This document shows, one piece after another, positions 35,813 through 44,007 of a stretch of 64,000 bases of DNA. Each line of letters starts with the position of its first letter. Position 1 is the first letter of the stretch. The translations under genes were made by a program, and so were the position numbers. Source of the DNA: an uncultured Nitrosomonas sp. (GTDB lineage Bacteria > Pseudomonadota > Gammaproteobacteria > Burkholderiales > Nitrosomonadaceae); NCBI GenBank assembly GCA_949281375.1, contig CASDLT010000026.1:1-64000 (forward strand), in the 5' to 3' direction. Below the pieces are notes generated by a model. It was given only the letters and a program-made list of their open reading frames with translations, had not been told where the DNA came from and did not search any database.

Positions 35813-36354
35813 GAATGTATTTTACCGATAATGAGTTTATTATCCCGAAGTGTGCCACATTTAGTCAGGGCATAACAAATAAACGATGAATTGCCTATCA
35901 TTCGTTTGTTGTGTTTCTATCCTCTATTAGAACACAGTAATTCCGCTACGCTTCGTTAAAGATAGATTGGAGCTGAATATTGATCTGGTGGGATGATGAG
36001 TAGTGGGCTCAAAACGAGTCGATAGCGGATCAAATGGGTAACCGGAGTTGCAAAATCGGAGGATGCTCAGGAAACGAGTATCTGGTTCAGGTGAGAATTC
36101 TCATCGGGCTGAAACTTGTTAATTAATCTCAGCTTGATGACGCAGTCTAAGAAATCTCAGCAGTGTTTACTGAGGTATATTGATTTTCCTAAAGTCCGGA
36201 GTTTCATAAAGTTAATACATGAGATGAAGGAAGAAGATGGAATTACCTCAATGAAATGAATGTTGGATGTCAGGTCAAAGCATTAGATGCTTATCGTCAG
36301 CGACGATGTCGGTTCACTGCCATTGATGTGGAGGAATTCCACCTTTGAAAAAGA
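35813..36354. other. 542-base spacer upstream of lolC/E, no supported gene
   Basis: No ORF above 60 codons is convincing. A 30-codon frame at 36257-36349 (MNVGCQVKALDAYRQRRC...) is the only protein-like reading and may be a remnant. The part next to 35812 should carry the promoter of the lolCD and exporter genes. No hairpin or RNA motif was found. Confidence 0.35.
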
Positions 36355-36633
36355 TTATTTCTCATGCCGCTTAAGATTACGATAAAAATTCTCGTGAGGC
36401 CCGAACGCCAGCAGCTTCAAACTATCCTTATCAAGAACACGGTATGCCAGCATACACAACTGGTTTGATAGACGAAACTTATACACTCGGATACCAAGCA
36501 GATCGCCAACTTTTGCTTCACCGCGCTCAGGTTCTGACGCGACGGTGCGCACTGCTTCGTCAAGGTCAGATTTCTGCTGTGGATGCAGCTTCTTCACAGC
36601 GCGCTCTAATGTCGGTGTGACATATAACCGCAT
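36355..36633 (-). CDS. RelE/ParE-superfamily toxin
   Basis: Protein of 92 aa starting at the ATG that shares a base with the antitoxin stop (TGATG). The core is VTPTLERAVKKLHPQQKSDLDEAV, with RVYKFRLSNQLCMLAYRVLDKDSLKLLAFGPHENFYRNLKR toward the C-terminus. The pattern of beta strands and a final aromatic-basic motif is that of RelE/ParE-like proteins. Whether it cleaves mRNA or targets gyrase cannot be told. Order antitoxin then toxin, with coupled translation, is the usual layout. Confidence 0.82.
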   Translation of the reverse strand: MRLYVTPTLERAVKKLHPQQKSDLDEAVRTVASEPERGEAKVGDLLGIRVYKFRLSNQLCMLAYRVLDKDSLKLLAFGPHENFYRNLKRHEK

Positions 36634-36842
36634 CAATCGAACTGATACTCGTTGGAGGATTCTTCTTGATCGGCGATCAGTATGTCGCGGATTATACTAA
36701 AAGGTAAATCAGGATTTTCTTCAGCGATCTTGCCAATCCGCGACCAATATTCGATTTGCTTGGGTACCGAGCGATGCTGGGTTTGCGCGTAGCGCTTGGC
36801 CTGAGCGACAAGGCTTTCTGATAGCTTCACGTTTACGGACAT
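36633..36842 (-). CDS. ParD-like antitoxin
   Basis: Protein of 69 aa. The ATG at 36842 has GGAG seven bases upstream. The longer track ORF has no such site. The N-terminal part (MSVNVKLSESLVAQAKRYAQTQHRSVPKQIEYWSRIGKIA) is a ribbon-helix-helix of the ParD-like type, expected to bind its own promoter. The acidic C-terminus (DQEESSNEYQFD) would wrap the toxin. Autoregulation of the pair is inferred from the family. It is divergent from hupB. Confidence 0.82.
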   Translation of the reverse strand: MSVNVKLSESLVAQAKRYAQTQHRSVPKQIEYWSRIGKIAEENPDLPFSIIRDILIADQEESSNEYQFD

Positions 36843-36983
36843 AGTAATCTCCAAACTAAAGAGACATCTTAGCTTAATTGGCGCCACAAAGGAACCTGGC
36901 AAATATTTTATACTCAGTTTTGTTCTGAAACGGCCTAAACAGCTATACTGCACGCCTTTTAACCAACCTGAGTATTTTAAGCG

Positions 36984-37262
36984 ATGAACAAAACTGAAAT
37001 GATCGAAGAAATTGCCAACCGCGCCAACTTAACCAAAGCCGATGCAGCGCGTGCCGTGAATGCACTACTTGATACCATCATTGAAACCGTTGCTAAAGGT
37101 GAGGATGTTACGCTGCCTGGTTTTGGTTCGTTTAAATCAGTTCAGCGTGCTGCCCGTGAAGGTAAAAATCCCAAGACGGGTGAGAAACTCCAGATTGCCG
37201 CAACAATCGCACCAAAATTTTCCGCAGGTGCTACCTTCAAGAGTACAGTGGCCAAGAAATAA
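36984..37262 (+). CDS. hupB: DNA-binding protein HU
   Basis: Nucleoid protein of 92 aa that bends DNA as a dimer. It starts MNKTEMIEEIANRANLTKADA and has the signature GFGSFKSVQRAAREGKNPKTGE, with the DNA-wedging proline region at PKTGEKLQIAAT. It lacks the IHF-type changes, so HU is preferred. It is monocistronic and divergent from the toxin-antitoxin pair. A weak inverted repeat (ATGGGGT / ACCCCAT, 24-base loop) lies after the stop. Confidence 0.95.
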   Translation: MNKTEMIEEIANRANLTKADAARAVNALLDTIIETVAKGEDVTLPGFGSFKSVQRAAREGKNPKTGEKLQIAATIAPKFSAGATFKSTVAKK

Positions 37263-37493
37263 ATAGATTAAACTGAATTCACTAGGGATGGGGTTTGCCG
37301 CTTTCGTGTAACTTTGACCCCATATCTCCAGCCTTGTCATTGGTGACAGTGGCATCAATCAGATCATGATTGAAAATGGCAGCTTTTCATTTTTCACTGC
37401 CAAATTTGTAGCTATTATGTGAAATCTTTTTGATGGGATTATTGATGGTAATTTATTTTCAATATGAACTAAATTAGCATGAATTCTGGATAT

Positions 37494-37586
37494 TGGCGGA
37501 GAGGATGGGATTCGAACCCATGTGCCAGGTTACCCTGACCAACTGATTTCGAGTCAGCGCCGTTGTGACCGCTTCGGTACCTCTCC
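37494..37586 (-). tRNA. tRNA-Ser, anticodon CGA
   Basis: The minus strand folds into a class II tRNA of 93 bases including an encoded CCA end. The acceptor stem is GGAGAGG paired with CCTCTCC. The anticodon loop in GACTCGAAATCAG reads CGA, decoding UCG. The variable arm is long, as in serine tRNAs, and the T loop has GGTTCGAATCC. It lies 47 bases downstream of the rpoH stop in the same direction. Confidence 0.96.
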
Positions 37587-37633
37587 GTTATATTGAAAGC
37601 GTTCTAACAATTTATGATTAACGCGAGTAGGGA

Positions 37634-38485
37634 TTATTGAACATGTGTTGTAATCACTCCTCGCATTTTTTGTAGTGCTTTAGCTTCAATTTGGCGAACA
37701 CGTTCAGCCGATACACCTAATTCATCAGCCAAGTCATGGAGAGTCGCAGTATCATTTTCTCTTAACCAGCGCGATTCGATGATATGCCTGCTGCGATCAT
37801 CGAGACTTGCAAGGGATTGCTGCAGACCTTGGTCTCGTAATATTGTGATCTGCTCTTTTTCAAGGATTTGCGAAGGCTCGGTTCCGTCTGTTAAATAATT
37901 GATGGGACTATAAGTGTCCTCGTCATCCTCATCTGAGGAAGGCTCCAAAGAAATATCTGAACCGTTGAAACGTTTTTCCATTTCAATAACTTCTTCAGAT
38001 TTAACACCGAGCTGTGTCGCCATTGCGTTTACTTCCCGAGGATTCATCGTATCTAATCCCTGTTTCATACTGCGCAAATTGAAGAACAGCTTGCGCTGTT
38101 GCTTGGTAGTGGCGATTTTAACCAACCGCCAGTTACGCATGATAAATTCATGAATTTCTGCCTTGATCCAATGTACAGCGAAGGATACTAACCGGACACC
38201 CCGTTCGGGATCAAAACGCTTAACTGCCTTCATTAGACCGATGTTGCCTTCCTGAATCAGATCGGCTTGTGGGAGTCCATATCCTTTATAGCCGCGGGCA
38301 ATTGCAACCACAAATCGTAAATGAGACAGAATCAATCGTTGCGCAGCTTCTATTTCTCCGTGATTCCATAAACGCCGAGCTAAAGAGGTTTCTTCCTCTT
38401 GAGAAAGAATAGGGAAAGCATTAACAGATTGAAGATAACTCTCCAGACTTCCGCCCATTGAGGGTAAGGTTAAAGCATTCGTCAT
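37634..38485 (-). CDS. rpoH: Heat-shock sigma factor RpoH (sigma-32)
   Basis: Alternative sigma factor for heat-shock promoters, 283 aa. Region 2 has DLIQEGNIGLMKAVKRFDPERGVRLVSFAVHWIKAEI. The sigma-32-specific RpoH box is QRKLFFNLR. Region 4 has LHDLADELGVSAERVRQIEAKALQKMR. GAGGAGATTATTGCA precedes the ATG. A CIRCE inverted repeat lies 55 bases upstream, so transcription is probably repressed by HrcA at normal temperature. It follows ftsYEX in the same direction, the standard proteobacterial order. Confidence 0.97.
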   Translation of the reverse strand: MTNALTLPSMGGSLESYLQSVNAFPILSQEEETSLARRLWNHGEIEAAQRLILSHLRFVVAIARGYKGYGLPQADLIQEGNIGLMKAVKRFDPERGVRLVSFAVHWIKAEIHEFIMRNWRLVKIATTKQQRKLFFNLRSMKQGLDTMNPREVNAMATQLGVKSEEVIEMEKRFNGSDISLEPSSDEDDEDTYSPINYLTDGTEPSQILEKEQITILRDQGLQQSLASLDDRSRHIIESRWLRENDTATLHDLADELGVSAERVRQIEAKALQKMRGVITTHVQ

Positions 38486-38536
38486 TGCAATAATCTCCTC
38501 ATCAGATTTTTATTTACTCGTTCTTACTTTCCATCA

Positions 38537-38566
38537 ATTCTAGCACTCCGGTTATGAGAGTGCCAG
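38537..38566 (-). promoter_or_regulatory. CIRCE operator (HrcA site) overlapping a predicted rpoH promoter
   Basis: The sequence CTAGCACTC, nine spacer bases, then GAGTGCCAG matches the CIRCE consensus TTAGCACTC-N9-GAGTGCTAA at 15 of 18 arm positions with exact spacing. On the minus strand TAGAAT (38537-38542) would be a good -10, with TGGCAC 17 bases upstream as a weak -35. HrcA bound here would block the promoter. HrcA itself is not encoded in the window. Confidence 0.85.
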
Positions 38567-38603
38567 TCATTTGAAAAGTTTCTTTAGCGATTTATTTCTA
38601 ATG

Positions 38604-39515
38604 TTATCGAGGTTCGATTTGCCATAAATGGCTTGCTACTGATATGCGAGCACCTGACCAGCCTAAACAGGCGGAGAAAATTAACAAGCTCAAGCTGTCG
38701 TCAACAGATAAGTGCTGTAAATGAAAGTCAATATGATAAACGCGCGTGAGTCCGACGAGTTCTTCGTTCAATTTTTCAATGAAGAATGCAATGATCATCA
38801 ACGCTGCCACTCCGCTAAGAAACCCCTGCAATGTACCAAAATAAAGAAATGGTCGACGAATGAAACTATCCGTTGCACCAATCAATTTGGATATCTCGAT
38901 TTCATTCTGCTGAGTAAGAATTTGAAGGCGAATAGTATTGAACATGATAGCAATGATTGCAATGCTCAGAAAGATGGCCAGCATGAGTATCATAAATCGT
39001 CCCAGCTTCAGCAATTCATGTAAACGCTCGATCCAGACAGAATCAAACTGTACGTGTTCAATTTCAGGCCATTTTTGCATGGCATGACGCAATTGTTCCA
39101 ACGATTCAGATGAACTGGCCTGAGTATGAAGAATGAAAGTATCTGGTAAAGGATTTCGTGATAAATGAATTGTGATGTCAGTCCATCCACTGCTTTGCTG
39201 TAATTGATAAAGGGCAGCTTCCTTGGAGACATATTGAAAACTCACAATATTGGGATCTTCTTCTAGCCGTTTACGGATGTTCGCGAGGTCTTGGGGAGTC
39301 AAATCATATTTCAAGAACAAGCTCATCTGTGGTAAATCAATCGCTTGTCCAGCAGCCGATTGCACATTTTTCATGACGATGTAAATACCTGTGGGCAAAC
39401 TCATAGCAATGCCCATCACGATAATGCTCAGCAAGCTGGTCATCGGTGTAGAAAAAAGGCTTTTCAGCGTGTGCAGTAGCACGAAGGCATGCTGGGTTAT
39501 CCAGGTGCGAATCAT
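38604..39515 (-). CDS. ftsX: Cell division protein FtsX
   Basis: Membrane partner of FtsE in the divisome, controlling peptidoglycan hydrolases. It is 303 aa with one N-terminal helix (SLLSIIVMGIAMSLPTGIYIVM), a periplasmic domain with FQYVSKEAALYQLQQSSGW, and three C-terminal helices including MLAIFLSIAIIAIMFNTIRL followed by NEIEISKLIGATDSFIRRPF, the FtsX signature. Its start overlaps the ftsE stop by four bases. Confidence 0.95.
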   Translation of the reverse strand: MIRTWITQHAFVLLHTLKSLFSTPMTSLLSIIVMGIAMSLPTGIYIVMKNVQSAAGQAIDLPQMSLFLKYDLTPQDLANIRKRLEEDPNIVSFQYVSKEAALYQLQQSSGWTDITIHLSRNPLPDTFILHTQASSSESLEQLRHAMQKWPEIEHVQFDSVWIERLHELLKLGRFMILMLAIFLSIAIIAIMFNTIRLQILTQQNEIEISKLIGATDSFIRRPFLYFGTLQGFLSGVAALMIIAFFIEKLNEELVGLTRVYHIDFHLQHLSVDDSLSLLIFSACLGWSGARISVASHLWQIEPR

Positions 39516-40165
39516 GCCGCCAGCTTTCCTTGATTCAGGACGAGTATGCGATGTTGAGTATCTTCCAGTAAAGAACCATCATGCGTGGATATCATTACCG
39601 TAACTCCAACTTGATTGAAGGATGTGAACATGGACATGATCTCTCGCGCATAAGCAACATCCAGATTTCCTGTCGGTTCATCCGCAATTAAAATGTTGGG
39701 ACGATGCACGATCGCGCGCGCGATGCATAATCGTTGCTGTTCCCCTCCCGACAATGCGATGGGCATGGTTTTTTCTTTTTTTAGCAATCCGACTTTATCA
39801 AGTGCGGCGCGTACCCGGCTTGACCTTGTCTTGTTATCGAAATTACTGATCTGCAGTGGCAACGATACATTGTTGAACACATTTCGATCGAATAACAATT
39901 TGTGATCCTGGAAGATAAAACCAATTTGGCGGCGTAAATAAGGGATAGCGCTCAACTTGAGCTGAGCTATATTTTGTCCGCTGATCGTGATCGTCCCAGA
40001 AGAAGGACGTTCAATGGCGGCGATGAGCTTCAATAGCGTGCTTTTGCCGGCACCCGAATGACCTGTCAAAAATATCATTTCACCCGCGTCGATGTTCAGA
40101 TCGATGTTATTTAACGCTACATAACCATCGGCGTAGCGTTTCGAGACATTTTTAAAAATGATCAT
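39512..40165 (-). CDS. ftsE: Cell division ATPase FtsE
   Basis: ABC-type ATPase of 217 aa that works with FtsX at the septum. It begins [20 protein letters not shown]. Walker A is [14 protein letters not shown]-loop [20 protein letters not shown], signature [15 protein letters not shown], Walker [13 protein letters not shown]. It lies between ftsY and ftsX with 18- and -4-base junctions, as in most proteobacteria. Confidence 0.96.
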   Translation of the reverse strand: MIIFKNVSKRYADGYVALNNIDLNIDAGEMIFLTGHSGAGKSTLLKLIAAIERPSSGTITISGQNIAQLKLSAIPYLRRQIGFIFQDHKLLFDRNVFNNVSLPLQISNFDNKTRSSRVRAALDKVGLLKKEKTMPIALSGGEQQRLCIARAIVHRPNILIADEPTGNLDVAYAREIMSMFTSFNQVGVTVMISTHDGSLLEDTQHRILVLNQGKLAA

Positions 40166-40183
40166 ACAGGCAAGGTTCGTTAA

Positions 40184-41230
40184 TCAATCAAACATCGCAT
40201 CAACAAAGTCCCTAGCGTCGAAAGGTCTTAAATCATCGAGACCTTCACCAACACCAATAAAACGCAGGGCGGGGGGATTTTGTGAATATTGACCTGCAAT
40301 CGCCGCCACTACTCCGCCTTTGGCCGTGCCATCCAGCTTGGTCAAAATCAAACCGGTGACATCCAATGCCGCATCAAAAGCTTTCACTTGAGCAATTGCG
40401 TTCTGACCCGTGTTGGCATCAAGCACGAGTAATACTTCATGAGGCGCATCCGGCATTGCCTTGGTAATCACTCGTTTGACTTTCTTGATTTCTTCCATCA
40501 AATGCAATTGAGTAGTGAGTCGCCCGGCAGTGTCCGCTAGTACGATGTCGATGCCCCTCGCTTTGGCTGAGTTGACGGCATCAAAAATCACAGCGGCAGG
40601 ATCACTTTTTTTGTTGGGATCGCCATCCGGGGCAATTACCGTGACGTTGTTACGTTCACCCCATACGATTAGTTGTTCCCGGGCCGCTGCTCGAAATGTA
40701 TCGCCAGCCGCCAGCAATACTGATTTTCCTTGCGATTGAAAATACTTGGCGAGCTTGCCGATGGAGGTTGTTTTTCCAACGCCATTTACGCCAGTTATCA
40801 TGATCACAAAAGGTTTGTGATGAGTGGTATCTAATGGCTGAGCTAGTGGTTCGAGCATCGTCATCAAGGATTCTTTAAGCGCTTGTTTCAATTGCGTAGA
40901 ATCAGTCAACGCATCACGCTTGACTTGCCTGCGCAAATTCTCAAGGATTTCATGGGTCGCAGTGACACCAATATCGGACGTCAGCAGAATTGTTTCCAGC
41001 TCTTCGTACAGTGCATCATCAATTTTGCCGCCACCGAATAAACTTGATAATTGCTTGCCCAGATTTTGACGGGTGCGAGTAAGCCCCATTTTAAGTTTGG
41101 CTGCGAAGCTGATCGGTTTATCTTCAGACGCATCGGATTCGGGTTCTGGATTAACGTCGACTTGAGGCGTATCCGTGTTCTTAGCGGTGGAATCAGGGGG
41201 ATTTTTATTCGATTTGAAAAAACTAAACAT
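40184..41230 (-). CDS. ftsY: Signal recognition particle receptor FtsY
   Basis: SRP receptor GTPase for co-translational membrane targeting. The internal ATG at 41230 gives the usual start MFSFFKSNK, and the track extension is rejected. A short acidic A domain (about 45 residues) is followed by the NG domain with MITGVNGVGKTTSIGKLAKYF, DTFRAAAREQL, VLADTAGRLTTQ and ILTKLDGTAKGG. It is first of the ftsY-ftsE-ftsX-rpoH run. A divergent M16 peptidase gene starts 81 bases away. Confidence 0.96.
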   Translation of the reverse strand: MFSFFKSNKNPPDSTAKNTDTPQVDVNPEPESDASEDKPISFAAKLKMGLTRTRQNLGKQLSSLFGGGKIDDALYEELETILLTSDIGVTATHEILENLRRQVKRDALTDSTQLKQALKESLMTMLEPLAQPLDTTHHKPFVIMITGVNGVGKTTSIGKLAKYFQSQGKSVLLAAGDTFRAAAREQLIVWGERNNVTVIAPDGDPNKKSDPAAVIFDAVNSAKARGIDIVLADTAGRLTTQLHLMEEIKKVKRVITKAMPDAPHEVLLVLDANTGQNAIAQVKAFDAALDVTGLILTKLDGTAKGGVVAAIAGQYSQNPPALRFIGVGEGLDDLRPFDARDFVDAMFD

Positions 41231-41311
41231 TCTGGTAGGCTCTACAAATATGCATGGGAATTCACCCAAAGCTTAATTTTATTCTGTTTACTCATATTTA
41301 GGTTAGTAAAA

Positions 41312-42712
41312 ATGAACCCAGATTATCGCATTAGCACAATTTTTCTTCCATTGTTCAGATGGATAGGGGTATCGGGTCTGCTGGTCTCGTGCTCAGCCTT
41401 TGCCAATCCGCATGCTTATATGCTCACCAACGGACTCAAGCTGATCGTGAAGGAAGATCACCGCTCGCCAGTAGTGGTTTCGCAAATCTGGTACAAGGTC
41501 GGAAGTATCGATGAAGTCAATGGCGTAACCGGCGTTGCGCATGTGCTGGAACATATGATGTTCAAAGGGACTGAAAAAATCCCCAACGGAGAGTTTTCGA
41601 AAAAGATCGCAGCCGCGGGAGGACGTGAAAATGCCTTCACGGGCTATGATTACACGGGCTATTACCAACAACTGCACAAGCAGCATTTGCCGATGGCGAT
41701 GGAACTCGAATCCGACCGCATGCGCAATCTGATTCTGACCAAGGAAGAGTTTGGTAAGGAAATTAAAGTAGTCATGGAAGAGCGCAGATTGCGGACTGAT
41801 GATCAAGCGCGTGCTTTGGTATATGAAAAAATGATGTCGGTTGCTTTTCAGGCGCATCCATACAAAAATCCAATCATTGGTTGGATGAATGATCTTGAGA
41901 GTATGAATGTGAGCGATGCACAAGACTGGTATGACCGTTGGTACGCTCCGAACAATGCCATCCTCGTCATCGTGGGTGATGTGAATGCGGAAGACGTGTT
42001 TCAGCTGGCGCAAAAATTCTATGGCGCTATCGAAAAACGGCCCCTGCCGCAGCTCGATGCTCGTAAGCCCCAGGTCGAACCGCCGCAGGTGGGTACCAAG
42101 CGGATCATTGTCAAAGCGCCGGCTGAATTACCTTATCTGATCATGGGTTATCATGTCCCGGCGATTAAAGATGTGACGACTGACTGGGAACCGTATGCGC
42201 TGGAAATGCTTGAAAGTGTATTAGACGGCCATGCATCGGCCAGGCTCAACAAATCACTGGTGCGTGAGCATCACATCGCTAATTCAGCCAGTGCAGGCTA
42301 TGGCGCAACCTCACGAGGCCCGAGCATGTTCTTTCTTAGTGCGGTGCCTAGTGCGGGAAAAACTGTAACCGATCTGGAAAAGGCATTGCGCGGCGAGATC
42401 GAAAAAATTATTAAGGATGGAGTTACCGAAGAGGAGTTGGCGCGCGTCAAGGCGCAAGTGATCGCAGGCCACGTCTATCAGCGTGATTCGATATTTTCTC
42501 AGGCCATGCAGATCGGCCGCATCGAAAGTATCGGGTTATCGTATCGCGACATTGATACCATTCTGGAAAAACTGAAAGCAGTCACTACTGAACAGATCCG
42601 CGAAGTTGCCAAGAAATATTTCAATGATGACACTTTAACGGTAGCTGTACTTGATCCACAATCCATAGAACAAAAGACGCCGACCAAAGCTCCGATTGGA
42701 TTAAGGCATTAA
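41312..42712 (+). CDS. M16 family zinc peptidase, exported
   Basis: Pitrilysin-type metallopeptidase of 466 aa. The ATG at 41312 is chosen because the track ORF starts within ftsY antisense. A signal peptide ends near CSAFA. The inverted zinc motif is HVLEHMMFKGT, with the downstream Glu ligand in KEIKVVMEERRLRTDDQ. The C-terminal M16C half is present. In many betaproteobacteria two M16 genes stand in tandem beside ftsY. Here only one is found, which may be enough if it forms homodimers. Confidence 0.92.
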   Translation: MNPDYRISTIFLPLFRWIGVSGLLVSCSAFANPHAYMLTNGLKLIVKEDHRSPVVVSQIWYKVGSIDEVNGVTGVAHVLEHMMFKGTEKIPNGEFSKKIAAAGGRENAFTGYDYTGYYQQLHKQHLPMAMELESDRMRNLILTKEEFGKEIKVVMEERRLRTDDQARALVYEKMMSVAFQAHPYKNPIIGWMNDLESMNVSDAQDWYDRWYAPNNAILVIVGDVNAEDVFQLAQKFYGAIEKRPLPQLDARKPQVEPPQVGTKRIIVKAPAELPYLIMGYHVPAIKDVTTDWEPYALEMLESVLDGHASARLNKSLVREHHIANSASAGYGATSRGPSMFFLSAVPSAGKTVTDLEKALRGEIEKIIKDGVTEEELARVKAQVIAGHVYQRDSIFSQAMQIGRIESIGLSYRDIDTILEKLKAVTTEQIREVAKKYFNDDTLTVAVLDPQSIEQKTPTKAPIGLRH

Positions 42713-42723
42713 TCTGGCCCGCT

Positions 42724-42758
42724 TTCTGGCAGTCGCTCAATGTAAGCGATTGCCAGAA
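42724..42758. terminator. Bidirectional terminator between M16 peptidase and EF-hand gene
   Basis: TTCTGGCAGTCGCT and AGCGATTGCCAGAA form a 14-bp stem with one G-T pair and a 7-base loop. It lies between two convergent stop codons 12 and 18 bases away. There is no strong T-run, but the placement and stability make a terminator likely. Confidence 0.75.
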
Positions 42759-42776
42759 TCTGCTTTGAGTATGATG

Positions 42777-43175
42777 CTAATGCTTGGTATCGCCTTGGCT
42801 GCCGTGATTATGATCGCTGCCTTTCTGATGATCATGTTTGTGCATATGCTTCATCATCATCTGATGCATCTCGGTATCGTCCAGGAAGCCGTCCTTGTTG
42901 GTGTCTTTCTTATCGAACAAGGTTTCGTGATGCTTCATGAATTCTGCCTTGCTGATTTTACCATCCTTGTCTTGATCAACCGATGACATCATGTGTTCAC
43001 ACTGATGACCGTGATGCTCGTCGGATTTGCCATCTCCATGTCCGCTGCTTTGCTTACTTTGATGTTGATGGCCGTTTTCCTTGGCCGCATCCGCAGCAAA
43101 CACCGAGGCCGTGCTCAATACCAGAACCAACGCCGTTCCGATTGTCATAACCACTAAATTTTTTCTGAGCTGCAT
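42777..43175 (-). CDS. Exported EF-hand protein with His-rich segments
   Basis: Protein of 132 aa; the ATG at 43175 has AGGAG seven bases upstream. A signal peptide ends near SVFA. Two EF-hands are visible, DQDKDGKISKAEF and DTNKDGFLDDTEM, both with all acidic loop positions, so calcium binding is likely. Histidines are abundant on both sides (NGHQHQSKQSSGHGDGKSDEHHGHQ and HMHKHDHQKGSDHNHGSQ), suggesting transition-metal binding as well. The function is unknown. It could act as a periplasmic metal buffer. Confidence 0.82.
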   Translation of the reverse strand: MQLRKNLVVMTIGTALVLVLSTASVFAADAAKENGHQHQSKQSSGHGDGKSDEHHGHQCEHMMSSVDQDKDGKISKAEFMKHHETLFDKKDTNKDGFLDDTEMHQMMMKHMHKHDHQKGSDHNHGSQGDTKH

Positions 43176-43318
43176 CGTGTTTCTCCTAAGTGTAAAGATT
43201 GGTGAATGAAAGATGAGTTTCCTTTCGGACTTTAGAAGTATCCAAGCGGGTAAAGTTCGAAGAATCGAAATACTCACTCTATTCTGATGGATTGGCGAAT
43301 CACATCAAACATTGCTGC

Positions 43319-43864
43319 TCAGGCCGTGATGAAATGCTGGCGATAATATTTCAACTCATTGATGGAATCGTAAATATCGGCCAAAGCCTGATGTTTGCTG
43401 TCCTTGGTGAGACCTGCCGTGATTTCGGGTTTCCAACGCTTGACCAATTCCTTCAGTGTGCTGACATCCAGATTGCGATAATGGAAATAAGCTTCCAGCT
43501 GCGGCATTGAACGGGCCATGAAACGGCGATCCTGACAAATGGAATTGCCGCACATCGGTGAAATGCCAGGGGGTATATGCAATTTTAGAAACTCAATCAT
43601 TTGCGCTTCCACCTCAGCTTCATGTAAGGGCGAGGCTTTTATTTTATCAATGAGGCCGGACTTAGCATGGGTTGATTTATTCCATTTGTCCATTCCCTCG
43701 AGCACAGCGTCGGGTTGGTGCACAACCAGCACAGGCCCTTCCGCAATGGTATTCAACTGAGCATCGGTAATGACCAAAGCCACTTCAATAATACGATCGG
43801 TATCCGGATTGAGTCCGGTCATTTCCATATCCACCCAGATGAGGTTATTGTTGTCTTGTGCCAT
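43319..43864 (-). CDS. orn: Oligoribonuclease
   Basis: 3'-5' exoribonuclease that degrades short RNA oligomers and the c-di-GMP product pGpG. It is 181 aa. DEDDh motifs are [42 protein letters not shown] and the final [18 protein letters not shown] with its Asp. The length and all catalytic residues fit. It is divergent from the M48 peptidase gene. Confidence 0.96.
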   Translation of the reverse strand: MAQDNNNLIWVDMEMTGLNPDTDRIIEVALVITDAQLNTIAEGPVLVVHQPDAVLEGMDKWNKSTHAKSGLIDKIKASPLHEAEVEAQMIEFLKLHIPPGISPMCGNSICQDRRFMARSMPQLEAYFHYRNLDVSTLKELVKRWKPEITAGLTKDSKHQALADIYDSINELKYYRQHFITA

Positions 43865-44007
43865 AATTATTTCGATATTTTTGAATGGAATGCGTCTAAT
43901 TGTGTCATATTGGCACTAGGCCGTCACTTTTATACTATTCATAAAAGCGCTGTGATAATACAAGTAATTAATCCCTTTCATTCTTTTATTTTTTTATTAA
44001 ATTTACT

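Noticed and set aside
41393-42013. 206-codon minus-strand ORF
   Set aside because: Antisense to the M16 peptidase with its intact zinc motif.
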